DNA of 64,000 nt from NCBI RefSeq assembly GCF_019649055.1, contig NW_026570292.1:620001-684000 (forward strand), given 5' to 3'. This DNA comes from Paramacrobiotus metropolitanus. Its lineage: Eukaryota; Tardigrada; Eutardigrada; Parachela; Macrobiotidae. A program made the translations under genes and the position numbers. Below are positions 1 through 18,700 of the stretch, in pieces. The notes beneath the pieces were generated by a model. That model was not told the DNA's origin. It saw only the letters and a program-made list of their open reading frames with translations, and did not search any database. Every line of letters begins with the position of its first letter. Position 1 is the stretch's first letter.

Positions 1-427
1 ATTATTTTACTCCGGTAAATCCGCATAATATTTCATCATTTTGAGCATTTTCTCAAAAAATAGTAACCGATTGCATTACTAGCAAATTTTTCAATGCAGC
101 TGATAGAAAAACAAGGAACGTCCGGTGGTTTATCGACGTGCAATGCTTCTAATAATAATTACTAAAATGAAAAACATTATTAAGATTAATAAAAATTATT
201 AGCAAATTATTAGAAAGGTAATTTTACAGCTACAAGAATCAGGAATAATGCTGCCACACTATGTAGAAAAAGGCAGTCAATAAAGGTTACCAATATGACG
301 AAACAGGGTTTCGACATTCCCAGCAGAAATTAAAAATTCGGAATTAATACGTAACATACAATTAGTACGGCAAACGATAAAACTCATTGAAATAACTAAC
401 CACACGTGATAAAAGATGATGACTCAC
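1..427. other. AT-rich non-coding left edge
   Basis: No coding region, RNA gene or recognisable element is seen. If the candidate exon at 428-705 is real, this stretch begins with its intron, because a GTGAGT donor on the minus strand follows the exon directly at 427-426. Confidence 0.4.
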
Positions 428-705
428 CAGCAGCAAGCATCGAGGACCTTTGGAATGCGGGTGCGTGGTCTAAAGGTCTCAGGCCGCCCCACTGCCATTC
501 CTGCTGTCCTCCACCAATTTGTATCTGCAGCTGTGGCACGGCGGTCACGACAGGCTGGCTAGCTTTACTCCTGGATGCGGATGCAGGAATGCGGATGTTC
601 CGGCGTTTGGGAAATCGGCGCATCGCCATCCGGAGTCGGGCTGCGCGGCTTGGACGTGACGGCCGCGTCGTCAGCGTCTGAATCATCCGCCTCACGCTTG
701 GCCAT
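428..705 (-). CDS. Candidate first coding exon of a gene running off the left edge
   Basis: This is a GC-rich block in AT-rich surroundings on the minus strand. An ATG at 705 opens 46 codons rich in Asp, Ala, Pro and Ser (start MAKREADDSDADDAAV), ending at a TAA at 565-567. A different frame stays open across the rest of the block, with Gln/Gly-rich residues, down to a strong donor (CTG followed by GTGAGT) at 428/427. Either the ATG frame is a short ORF or one base is missing near 570. An inverted CCAAT box near 1060 in another GC-rich patch could belong to its promoter. I do not recognise the product. The support is composition plus the splice signal only. Confidence 0.3.
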
Positions 706-2045
706 GATACGGGTGATGACTCTGATGAGTAAGGGAATAAAAAATCGAAAATTTAAAAAAATAAAAATTTCAAACCAATGTTAAAAAACAAAAAAAACTT
801 CCTGTTTAAACTCAAACGAAATAATTAACAAAATAAAAAGACGAACGACCGCGATGGTCCGACGGAATGCTGTTGCGGTCTATTCACGCGATTAAGTACA
901 GTATGTTCAGTTCTGTTAAGTTGGGCTGGGCAATCGCTGCGTCGGCTGTATCAATGCGAATTTTAAAATTCTCCTTCTCCATTCAGCAGCCTCTCTGCGC
1001 TGAGCCATGTCTCTCTGTCACCTAGCTGGACAAGGCGGGCTCAGTCAGCCGGCCGCCACCATTGGCTGACAGTGTGTGCGCTAGCTTCCGCCTCTGGATT
1101 AAGTACGAGGTACTTATGGAAATAACCGGTTTTCATCACAAGATTTTTTCCTTTCTACAAAAAATTTTAACACCCGCAATTATACGCTGTCAAATTTTTC
1201 GCATTTCTCGCTCGGTATTCAGCCAGCATCTCCCATTTATTTCGTTCAAGTTTAGTTCAATCGAAATAATCCTAACGATTTTGGTTGCTTTTCGTTTTGT
1301 TTAATTAAAAAAAATTGCTTAAAATTTTGCTTAATTTTAATTTTTAATAAATTTATTGATAGTTTTCTGTTGCGCTGGCTTATTTTCGCGAAAGTTGTAA
1401 TTTTGTTATGTTCGTTCATTTCTAATACTTTCAATTCATAATTTTAGATCCATGATCTGTACATCTGGTTATAGATTTCCTGACAATTATGCTATTCGAT
1501 GATACCGATAACTGGCGATAAACATTTTCACTCTCCATCTACACCAAGAAAACTATACAAGAAAAACCGAGTTAAAAACAGGCTAAACACGAAAAAGTTT
1601 GAGAATCATGGTGGACAATTTCCGTATATAATCCCACTCAAATCTGTGGATATTTGTGAATTTATTCAACAGCAATCTCGTCTTTCCTTGCGGTTCCAAC
1701 ACCACACAAAAACAAATACAACTAACAGACAAATAAACCACTACAGCAAACTACAATATTAATTCGCTATTTTTCTGGCTACTCGTTTCTATCTGAGACC
1801 ACAAAGCGTGCATCAACAAGAGTGGACACTAACATTAAAATATCCCCGTCCAAATAAACCCTCTATCTCTCTGCCCGCTGTCGTTTAAACACACAAATAA
1901 CATAAGATTAAAATTCAATTAAATGCCGCTCAATCTGTCCAGCCGCGTGATCCGGGACTCTGGCAACCGGAAGTCCAACCACAACAAAATTACACAGGTC
2001 ACAAATCAGTCTGTCCATCGCGCATCCGGAGGAAACGCTCCGCAC
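706..2045. other. Intergenic region between the left-edge exon and the GDH 3' end
   Basis: Mostly AT-rich, with a GC-richer patch at about 850-1110 that contains the sequence CCACCATTGGCTGAC (a CCAAT box read on the minus strand). This may be the promoter of the left-edge gene. The part below 2046 should contain the glutamate dehydrogenase 3' UTR. Several TTTATT strings (AATAAA on the minus strand) occur, for example near 1350 and 1660, but none can be singled out as the polyadenylation signal. Confidence 0.35.
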
Positions 2046-7727
<5,682 letters not shown>

Positions 7728-9757
7728 TGCTATCGATTAAAAATGCGAAAAATCAAAAAAGGCTGCAGAAAAACGAAAGATGCTGCAGTGTACAGTTTAA
7801 AGCGAGAAATTATTACAAAACGATGCGCAAGTCATCAAACACCGGTATAAGCTTCGCGGTTATGCAGGCTGACAACAGGGAAAACTGTAATTTATCGGGC
7901 ACATGCTAAACCGCACTGCAATACTAAACGCTCTGTAATCGATATGTCGATTTTAAGGAACTGTTACATGGAGTGAGCCATATAAGCCGAATTACAAAGA
8001 ATTTTCCCAATTTAGCACGGTGAACAAAAAGACGCCGGCTGGGAAATTATGTGCATCCCGGCTTCTTTACATTGATAACTTACCGGAGTGTTTATAAATC
8101 GGGGTGGAATTGGACAACAATGGAACTAGGAGAAAACGGAATAGCTGAACGGGAAATGCGGTCTGATGGAGTGAACGGGCAAATGTTCCTGACGGGACTA
8201 ACTGACTGGCAGACTTTCAATCAACTTCACGGCCCTCGTGCAGCTTACGTAACTTTTTATCGCTCTGTGTACAGCTCACAGCTGGTTGTACGAGTACGAC
8301 TGCTATCGTCACTGAAGTACTAGTAGGACGTCTTTCGCACACCGGCTAACTTCTGGCCAGTTTTCCCACCACTATTTATTTTGTATTGATTATCCTTGAT
8401 TTTATTTTTGATAATTATTATAATTATCCAGCAAAAGAAGCGAGACTCAATTTTTTATCAGGATGGTCACGTCGATGCGTCGAATTCTAAAAATAGACCG
8501 GAGGGAGTGAACGATGCGACTGCTTACTGTACGTATGGCCCGTACCGAAGGTGTGTCCGTAATTGCTCGCAGCTGAGAAGTTTCAGCCCGGCCTTTCTTT
8601 CTAAAAGAAGCACATGACGGAAGTGTACAATTTCACTGGCAATCACCTGATATGACCACGCGGAATATTTTCTCAATAATTTTTAGGATCCTCTGGCTGA
8701 CGTAATGATATCTGTATTTGATACTGACTTTTTTGTGGCTGAGAAAATTAAAGAACTTAATATTCGTATAAGTTTTCACATTATGAGTAAAAAAGAATTA
8801 TTAACGTTAAGATAACTTAAATAAAGAAAATAACCATTTAAATCAAACACCGAATAAAACTTAATATTAATAAATAAATAAACACACGAACTGGAATACA
8901 GATGTACATATAATGCCGTCAAAAAATTAAAAATAATTTTTATTTTACGGCAAATTTATTTTTTTGTTTCTAACATTTACTCGAAACCACTGGGAACAAA
9001 CTTCGTTAAAAATAAAAATACTACAACAATTCTTTTATGTACTACAAACTGCAATTATTGTAGGTGACAATCACCAGCTCGAAACAATCGGCCCCATTAT
9101 TCTACGATTTGTTACGAATTACTATGTTACAAAAAATAAGCCACTAGGTGTCAAGTTGCTGATTACTCGCTTACTGTTTCGTTTCGGGAGTTTTTAGCGT
9201 TCAAAAATATTTTTAAATTTACAGACTGCAAAGATAAAATTAGCATAAACGCCGAAAAATAAATCACAAGTAATAAAAGGAAAATAAACTGTGATGGTTC
9301 GAAGAAGCTGTTTCTTTTAAACATTATGATTTTTCGTTCGGATGACTTCGTTGTTTACAACGTTTTTTCTGGTTATTTTCCGTTGCTAAATTTTAATGAC
9401 AACGTTCTTGCAAGATAGTCAAAAGACTACTGGAAAAAAAGCAACTTGCCACTGCGCGTCATCGAAGACAAAATTCAGGATTACGTACATCATCACCAAG
9501 AGAACCATGCATTTTTCCTCTCCCCTTCATCCGATTGAGAATTGTAAACCCTTAAAAAGCCAAGTGAGGAAGACCACATGACACCAAAATAAAATCAAAA
9601 ATATTAACGAATACGTAACCGCCTCCCCGTCCCGTTGCCCCCACCAGCCCGGCGCCGAGCGAAGAGATCCCTTTGATCCAGATTAGCGTCCCGAATTCCA
9701 AAGCGTGGACGGAGCAAAACAACAAGAGATTCGTCAGAACGGGAGTATTCTTTGATA
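7728..9757. other. Intergenic region between GDH start and Homer stop
   Basis: Two minus-strand genes lie head to tail across this gap. The 3' part should hold the Homer 3' UTR and the part next to 7727 the GDH promoter. No clear TATA box is seen. One copy of a diverged repeat (8971-9130) lies here. ORFs of 60-90 codons have no recognisable content. Confidence 0.4.
8971..9130. repeat. Diverged dispersed repeat, copy A
   Basis: This copy aligns with copy B at 10023-10195 in direct orientation. It starts TAACATTTACTCGAAACC and runs through shared blocks (GGGAACAAACTTCG, TTTTATGTACT, CATTCTACGAT, ACGAATTAC). Identity by eye is roughly three quarters, with indels. The family is unknown and no terminal repeats or ORF are seen. 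Confidence 0.7.
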
Positions 9758-12700
9758 TTAACTGCTGGGATTGCTGCTGATCAATTCGTTCAGCTTCTCG
9801 TCCATCTTCTTCCAGTCGGTCAGCTGCCGGCTGACGTGGGTGCGTAGCAGACGCAGTTCCGAGCGGAGATTTTCGTTGAGGGCCACTTGCCGGCTGAGCT
9901 TCTCCTGCATGTCGCTGATGGCCAGTTTCAGGGCGCGGTTGTCCGATTCCATCGTCTGTATAGCAATACAACAGTGGTCAAAACTGATCGAATACGTAAA
10001 CTGAAATTACTCAAGTTCTGCTTAACATTTACTCGAAACCGCTGGGAACAAACTTCGCTAAAAATAACAAATACTATCACATATTTTTTATGTACTCCTG
10101 CAGTAATTGTAGATGAAAATCACGAGCTCAGAAGGATTTGCGTTCAACGAATCTATCCATCATTCTACGATGTGCTACGAATTACGATGTTCTAATACGA
10201 ATACATTATAGCATACATCACATTTGAGTGCGATTTATTTACTACTTATCTGTATAGTCTGAAACGCAGATGAAGCAAAGAAACAATAATAAAAACAACA
10301 GTAGATTATTTAAAGCAAAGATACAATACTGTAATAAAAATAACAGTAGATTATTTAACGATTTTATTACACGAAAACTAAGTCACAAGATGAAAACTTG
10401 TCGTCTATTGGCTTACTATTCCGTTTCTCCTTTTACTGTTATTCAAAAACAGTTTTTTAAATTACCACTTGTTATCAAAATAACATGTTAAAAGCCGGGA
10501 AACAATCCACATGTTTGTCTAAACATAAACCGTAACAACCAGTAACAATATTCCGTTAAAAAAAAGAAAAATAATTTTGGGCTAATCAAAATACGAGTTA
10601 ATGCCAGTTACCTAATAAAAGCGGCAAATAAAAATCGATGTCGACATACGTAATATAAAAAAAAACTTCAAGATCTTGTTTTACCTTAAAAAACTTAAAG
10701 ATTATTCTGAACATTTTTCTGTAGATTTTCATGTATAAGAGCGATATTATAATACAGAAAACCGGCAAAATTACCTGTAACTTTTCATGACTGCCTTGGC
10801 TCATGCTGGACTCTTTGACCCTTAGCTCGTCCAACCGCGCCGTTAAATTTGAGATTTCCTGAAAACACAGAAGGAGTAAAAACAAATGTTTCCCCACATG
10901 CCAAATCCTGCACGAACCGCGTCTTTCGCCTGGTTCCGCTTCTCCAGGGCCAAGACCACGCCCTTCAGCCGCTCCAGCTCCATTTTAACTCCGCTTCCGC
11001 CTTCCTCGCCCGACACACTGCCCTCCCCATTTATACCGCCTTTTCGATGCTCCAACTCCGCCACCTAAGTAAATATCAAATTAGCCGGAATTCTGCGAGC
11101 GCACACATTTAAAGGCTCATTTTAATAGAATGCGACGGTCAATGCCAAAACAGCTGAAATACATTTCTGATTTATCAATAACAGTATGCGCACTGTATCT
11201 ACTGAAAAAAGCTACCAAATTTTTACGAATACTGTTTTATAATTCCAGTACATATGGAGATAAAAAACTTGCTTCAGCGTTTTCTTTGTACGATTTTTCC
11301 AGAAAATGTTAGTACGAATTTACATAATAATTATTATGTTTTTTGGTTTAAAAATTCATTAGGAGACTTTTTTTATATGCAGATTTTACGGGTACAATAT
11401 ATACGAGCACTATAATTTTTTGAAAATAAAATCCAATAAACAAAAATCAACCCGAATAATGGCCATCCCGATTTGCGTCAACATTTCAGCCAAATCACTA
11501 CAGGGATGCCGTCAACACCGAGCGAAACCCGACAAAATCAATGCAGTGACCCTAATACCGTCACGATCTCCGTCACGAACGGACGGCATCCGAAAGGTCA
11601 ACGCTGTGTTCCCATACTGCTAAGCAATTCACTGACATTTACCACAATCACGTACAGCACGCGCAGATCTACAAGCGACAGCCGCAGCCCTGCTGGAGAC
11701 ACACACACAGCGACGTTTATGTATGTCTATGATCCATAATCAAACATACTCGAGTTCGATACACACTGACTTCCGTTTCCCATCGACTCAAATTGGCATG
11801 ACTCTCCTCCAGCGCCTTCAGCAGCTTCTGCTTCTCATCTTCCAGCGATTTCAACTGAATCTTCCACTTGTCCGCGTTGGCCGAGCTCTTGGCCAGGGCT
11901 TCGCGCAGTTTCTCGTTCTCCACGCGCAACTGCGATTCGTTGAGGGTGCCCTGGTTTTGGCCTGTCATACAAGCAGATCACACATACAAGATCATACATA
12001 AGAAAAATATATCTGTTCAAGAAAGAAATTTACTGCTTAAATTGTGAATCATTCTGAGATAGTCCACCAATCTCATTGTTACCTGAATTTGCTATTGCCG
12101 CTTAAATACCTCACAGAACAATAGCACAGAATATTCCGATATTTGATTTAGAATCAATGCTTTTCTAGCAGACTGTTTTATTTTAGCAACTCCGTCGATC
12201 GGTATTGTGGCTAATTTCTAGTTTTATCGCGTTCTAATGGCTACCACTACCAGGCGTGTCCACTGGGAAAAAAACAAATACGTTTGTTTTGTGATATTTG
12301 CGAAATATTAATTAACTTTCTTCCCTTGAGCAATTCAAAGAAAAATACAAATCAACAAAAAATACAATTCCAATACTAATCATCTATATAGCACGATAAG
12401 CCCGTGAATGCGGACATAGTCAAGCTCGATTTTATAGTAGAGTTTCTGGTTACATTACACTACGATACGATGCAACTGGTGTGTAATAACTAATAAGCGA
12501 CAAGCACTTTGACAAACAGCAGATTTCGACACTACGTATCTCAACCGCCTCAAAACTAACCTCCCCTTACAAACAATTCCGAAAATACCGATAAATTTTG
12601 AAGGAAAAGGAGAGACCAACGTTTTAGGTGCTTCAATGATGCGACTGCATTTTACCCAACCCATTAAAAAAGTACTTGTATTTAGATTTTAGAATAACGA

Positions 12701-15700
12701 AAATCTCTACAAAAATTCCGAGGCCTTGTAAACCGTTCTCAAAATCAGCGAATTAAGAATTGTTGGTACAAAAGGAAAAAACCAGACCAATACCACAAAT
12801 AAGCCAAAGAACAAATTAAAAAAAGAAACCGGAATTGAAAATTTACCGATCCTACAAAACGTACTACAGAGAGTCGCGTAAAAAATATTCTTAATTTTCA
12901 ATTCTGGTTTCTAACGGGTACTTTACCGACAGGTACTTTACCGATCCTACAAAACGTACTACAGAGAGTCGCGTAGAAAATATTCTGAAGTACCTGTCGG
13001 GGGAATGGTGGGCGTGGCGGAGACACTGCCGGTCATGAGAGGCGGCGGCCGGGGACTGCTGTTGGAGGAGGCACTGCTGGGGGGTGAGGCGGAGCGGGGC
13101 ATGACGGCCACCTGCGAGACACTCATGAGGGAGCCGGGCCCGTTGCTCTGCTGGCCCGACTCCAGGCCGCCGTCGCCCTTCTGCCCGACGCTCAGCATCT
13201 TCACCTCCTTGAACTTCTCCAGGAACAGACTGAGATCCTCCTCCTTGGCGAAGCCCAGCCCGTACACCATGTTGGCCCGACTGTCCGACCACTGCAGAAA
13301 CTTCTGCGAGGTCTTGGTCACGCTCATGGCCGGTGTGACGATGGAGTTGATTACCGCCTGTCATTAAACCCGACAATGGTCAAACGATTTTTCCCATTGT
13401 CGCAAAACATTCCGAATAAATCACATCTATTCATTTGGTTCACTTCATTAGTAATCATGACAATCAAACAATGACAGCAAGATTTTTACAACAATAATCG
13501 TGACAATGTCCACTTACCACAAACAAAATAATAATCACACGCTAATCAATAAATTAAAAGCTCCGTAATGCCGGCAAAGCAGATTTCGATCAATAAATTC
13601 AATAATGTCAACTGATCTGTTCATCCACTAAATATCACGTACCAGCACATTTTACAAAAATGGTTACATTTTGATTTTAAACCAAATAGCATTAAAATAA
13701 TGAAATGATATACAATTGCTCCAAAACCAATATTACAGAAAACAAGCAGATTAAACAAACATCCGAGTGGATAGTCTCAACAGTTTAAAGATAAAAATTA
13801 CCCAGCACCATTCCGAACGGAAAACCAAAACGCCGAAGAGAGACGTTCTTAAGTATGCGTATTACATTATTATATAATTTACCCATGACCCAGGGAATAC
13901 GGTAAAAAATTAATATGAAGTTTACTAATTACTACTTTTCACGTCACATTCACAGCATACAGCCATTTTGACAAATATAATGCATAGTGACTGCATACAT
14001 GATCATGGTACCAAAGCCATCTCACTACGGTATGCTTAATAGGGCGTATTGAACAACTCCAATCAACTGATCAACTGATGAAATTTTCTTATTTTGATTA
14101 ATTTTATTGTTTCGAAACTGTGATGTTACCGCATTTTGTGAAACATAAATCATATTCATCAACTGATTTCACTGAACCGACCTTCGTGCCTTCGACACTG
14201 ATGATGCGGTAAAGATTCCTCGATGAGTCGAAGAAGAAGGACACCGGCACGGCCTGTCCGGTGGCGGGGATCCAGCTCTTCTTCGATTTGGGATCAATAT
14301 GGTAGACATGAGCCTAATAAAACAATACCAACTAATTTCATTACGTAAAAATTAAAAATTCCTATTAATTTTGTGTTCGATGGTACGGAACCGGGAACTC
14401 GACAATAAACGGGCCACAAAAACTGAAAAAAAAAATTCGCTTTATAAGCCAGATATATTATCCTATTGAAGAAAATCAGCCTTTTCGGCTGTCTGTAAAA
14501 AATGCCGTAAATTTCTAACAAAGCAGCGGTATAATGTGGTTTCATTAATTCGATTTTCTAGTTATCTCAGTGCACCACACTCTCTTTCACTAGAAACACC
14601 GTATTACGGCATACGTTCTCCTGCTCGCAGTTCATCCCTTTTCCTTCGCCCTATGCACTTGATTAATTTCCCATTGACATTATCTACGTATTTGCTGCTG
14701 TTGTGCGGCAGTATAAAGGAGAAAACGGCTTAACGGCTGTCGTCTCGCAGAGTCGCAGCGCCGGCCGTTATTCCCGGCCCCCCAGATGATTCCATTCCCA
14801 CTTCCGGCGCGCGCTCTTTGCCAAGTGCACTTGCGCCCAGCCGGATATCCCGGCTCTGCACAAACTTTCTCATTTCTCCATGCGGCGGCTGTCGGGTTGT
14901 TCGAGCTTTCTCTGCTTTCTCGCCGCACACGACTTCAAAATGGTTTTCCGATATCAAGTGGGGGGAATTTATTTTGCAGCTTTTTCAACAGTTTTCACCC
15001 CAACATAGTCTGTGGGCGCATTTCCCGCACTCACAAAATATCAGGAAAAAAATGTGGAAAAAATTTTGGTTAATTTATTTAACATGGAAGAGAACTGGAT
15101 TTCATAAGAATCATCTGCAACAACTACAGAAGTTGACTCAAAGTGCCACCGTTCTACGTTTGCAGGCAGCGGAATGATAAAGCGGTTTGCAGTTTTGCAC
15201 TACTGGCGACTGTTTTGCCGATAATTATGCATATCCACAGTAACGTCTGTCGTCTGGTTCAAGTACAAAAAAATTAATTTGTCAACAGCCACCCAGATAG
15301 TCATTATTGCAAGCTCTATTTGATAGTTAAATTTAAGCATCAAAGAAGTCCCATTATTTTAGAAAATAAGCCATGAAAACCTTAAAATTAACGAATTAAC
15401 GGACCTAGCGGAAACTGGCATATAATTTAATTTTTCCGAAGCCGCTTTAAATTTTCGATAAAACTTTTGGTGAAGATTCATTAAAGTATCGCCCACAATT
15501 GTTCAGCAAATGACTAAATAAAATATTAATAAATTTTAAAATGAACATTACAGTTTAAATAACGTGTTTGCGAAGGGCACCAACGAATCCGAAAAAAATC
15601 TGAATTAAATAATTCCCTTTTACTGACTTCTGAAACATTTGGCTTACCTTTACACTGAGCAGCGGCTGTTCCCTGCAACAACAAGAAAACACAGTTAAAC

Positions 15701-18700
15701 CACCGATCCAGCACAACAATACAGCGGCCTGGACGTTCCGCGTCCGTCACCGCAGACAAACAGGAAATGCAATGGGACATTAGAGCAGTCAAGCGGACGC
15801 TTCATTATCATTAGCGCGCCACACACATACAGCAGCAGCTCCTCATGGACACAGTCAAGCGCACCAATTTAACGACAATCGGAACCGACAAGCCACGATG
15901 TACACTGGCGTGCTCCCATTTATCCATCAAGTGCCGAGTGGTGGGATTAAAAAAACCATTTGCAAATGAAAAGTTCACGGCATTACACAGATACACACAG
16001 ACCGATTATTAACGAGCCGGTCATTAAAAAACAATTTTCCATTTTTCTGGGTTTTATCACTTTTATCCTCATCGACCTCGTGCGGCAATTAATGTCGGGA
16101 AACACTAATCCCTCTCGCACCCGCATAAATGCGAATGATGCTACTTTGGAGAAAATAGCTAAAAAACCGGGGCGCACAACTTGACACATTAATCAACAAA
16201 ACGAGTGAATCTTGGTCAATTTTGAAATGACCAATCACCGGCAGCTGCGCTCTTCCAATCAAAAAATTAAAAAATGACAAAATCGCGCAAACGATTCTCA
16301 AACATTAAGCAATCGAAACGTCGTCGATAAAACTTAAACGAAAATATTTTGCCGGTTTTCTTATGACAAAAAATACGCGACGAACAACGTGAAAAATTCC
16401 TTCCGGAATTTTCTCGATAAAATAATTTAACGAAACACGAAAAAGTGTGCAACTGATTTCCTATTTCGGCAAAAGTTTCGAAGTCAAAATAAAATAAAAC
16501 TAACTTCAGATAAATAAAAGTAAAAAATGCGGAAATAAACAGACGCAATACAAACAGTTCAAAATAAAACAAAAATAAAATGAACCATATTTCCATTTCA
16601 AGAGGTTTGGGGAAATAACAGCGGAATAATTCTTCAAACCCCAATTAAATGCAGATTACCCCAAACACGTATAAATTCCCCATCGCCGTTTAACAACCTT
16701 TCGTCCCCGGCACCAACAATCATCCCACCGCAAATCCCGGGCGGCCACTTTCCTGCGCTGACCCGGACCACTGGTACGATTCTCCATTGCAGCATTATAT
16801 ACGGACCCCCCGAATGCACTCATAAATAATGCCCACCCTCTCGTCTCCCTCTTCCCAATCGATTCCCCGTCCTCACCAGCACGCAAACTACTCTTTAATC
16901 ATTCACAGCCACACATGTGTGAAACTATTTTCATCCACCAGACCCCGCGATTCTCAAGCGTTTCCCGCGTGCGGAAATTTTCTTTCTCTCCCACAGTCCC
17001 ACTGCCTTGTAAAAACTTCCGGCACGCCACAAATCATTTGCCGTTAAATTGTCCCCATCAATTAACTGCACCACATATTTCAATTTCACGGTGTAAAATC
17101 TTTTCACTGCTTCCGAAAACGCAGATCTTGCAACCGCAGTATAAACAAAATGCTAGTTATTCCTCGACGAAACTTGACTCTCGTCCGAAGAAACAAAGCA
17201 AAACGAAAAACTGAACAGCTAACTGCACGTCACAAATTAAATTAGAGAACAAGAATTTCCATCGAAGACATGCGGTCCTCACTCTACCATTGCTCTACGA
17301 TTTCACAATAATCCCGGTACACACCCGTCACTTATTGTAAGCAGTAAAGCTTCAAGAAACAAAGAAGCAGAGTGTGCCGAATTTTTTATATTTTTTCAAT
17401 GTTTCACACTATTCTACCCACTTGAAAAAACACATGTCGATTTAATTCAACAGTTTCCGATGCGTATCTTGTGAAAGTTACGTATTTCAGTACACACACA
17501 CGAGGTATACATATGCAATTAAAGCGCTTTTTAAAAAATCTCACGAGTTTAATAAATAAATTAAGTAATTATTCACATGAAATTCTCCTTCCCCGCATTT
17601 TCCTAATTTTCAATCCGATCCCGTGACAAAAAAAGTTAAGTCAACATGGTAGTTACAGGCTGTAATTACAGTCAAGCGGAAGTACCGTTTTCGTGGTCGT
17701 TCCTTGTCCGAGCGCGTGGACTCCCTGTCGAACGATTCCATCGTCATATTTCCGCTGACCGCAGCAAAATCAACCAATCTCACTATTCTTCCCCACCAAA
17801 ATCAATACAAAAGCCGTATCTCTGCTGCGCGAAGAATATATTCCCCAGGAAAAACACAACACCCCGGCTCAAACGATCAAATCGCCGCACACAATGCGCA
17901 TCATGAGCGTGATGTGTGTGTATGTCCCAATAGGACAGAGTGTCGATGAATGCCTGTCCAAAAAAATACGGGGAGAAGAGCAGGGGAGACGCGCATCTAT
18001 CATGCTTCTGTGCCGATGGAGCAACAACTGACTTTTGTCAATTGCCTCGGCACAACGCCCGGCTGCCGACTACAGCAGAGCCAGCCCTAATCGATAGTAT
18101 ATTGTCGGCTTTTGTCGGGGACTCTGCGGGCCACATCCCCATTTTCCTCTTCCGCTCACTCTCCGCGTCGTCAGACCGACCATTGCCGGAGATCGAGGGA
18201 GAGAGAGAGAGAGAGAGGCCGAGGCAGAGGAGTGATGAGATTGTGGATAATGCATTATCAAATTCACATTCCGACGACCAACTACGCGGAAGCGAACGGG
18301 ATTTGGCCCGCTCCGGACTATACGTCTTCGATTCTTGTCCACCCCGGGCATTTATTTTGCCTATCTCCGACTACGCTGTTATAGCTACCACAAGCATATC
18401 GCTTTAAAAAAAATACTTGCAAAACAAGGACTTAAACGTATAAACCCAATGGCGGTCAAATTACTAATTAAAAGGCTGCACAACAAAATAAGTATTATTT
18501 TCGTTTTTCAAATCCCTGAAAAATCTGAAACGAAGTTTCTTCATCAGCCTAGCTACACCAAATTCTCAGGTATACTACAACGATAACTAAATTATGTAAT
18601 ATTTTAGTGCCCACAAATAAAATTCAAAAACGTGCATGCGTATCGCTAAATAAATACTCATGAGAATTTTAAACCATATTTATCCTAACCGGCAAAAGGA

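Noticed and set aside
17946-18407. 154-codon plus-strand ORF in Homer intron 1
   Set aside because: It runs through a GA microsatellite, has no recognisable domain, and a second frame is equally open. A GC-rich island lacking stops explains it.
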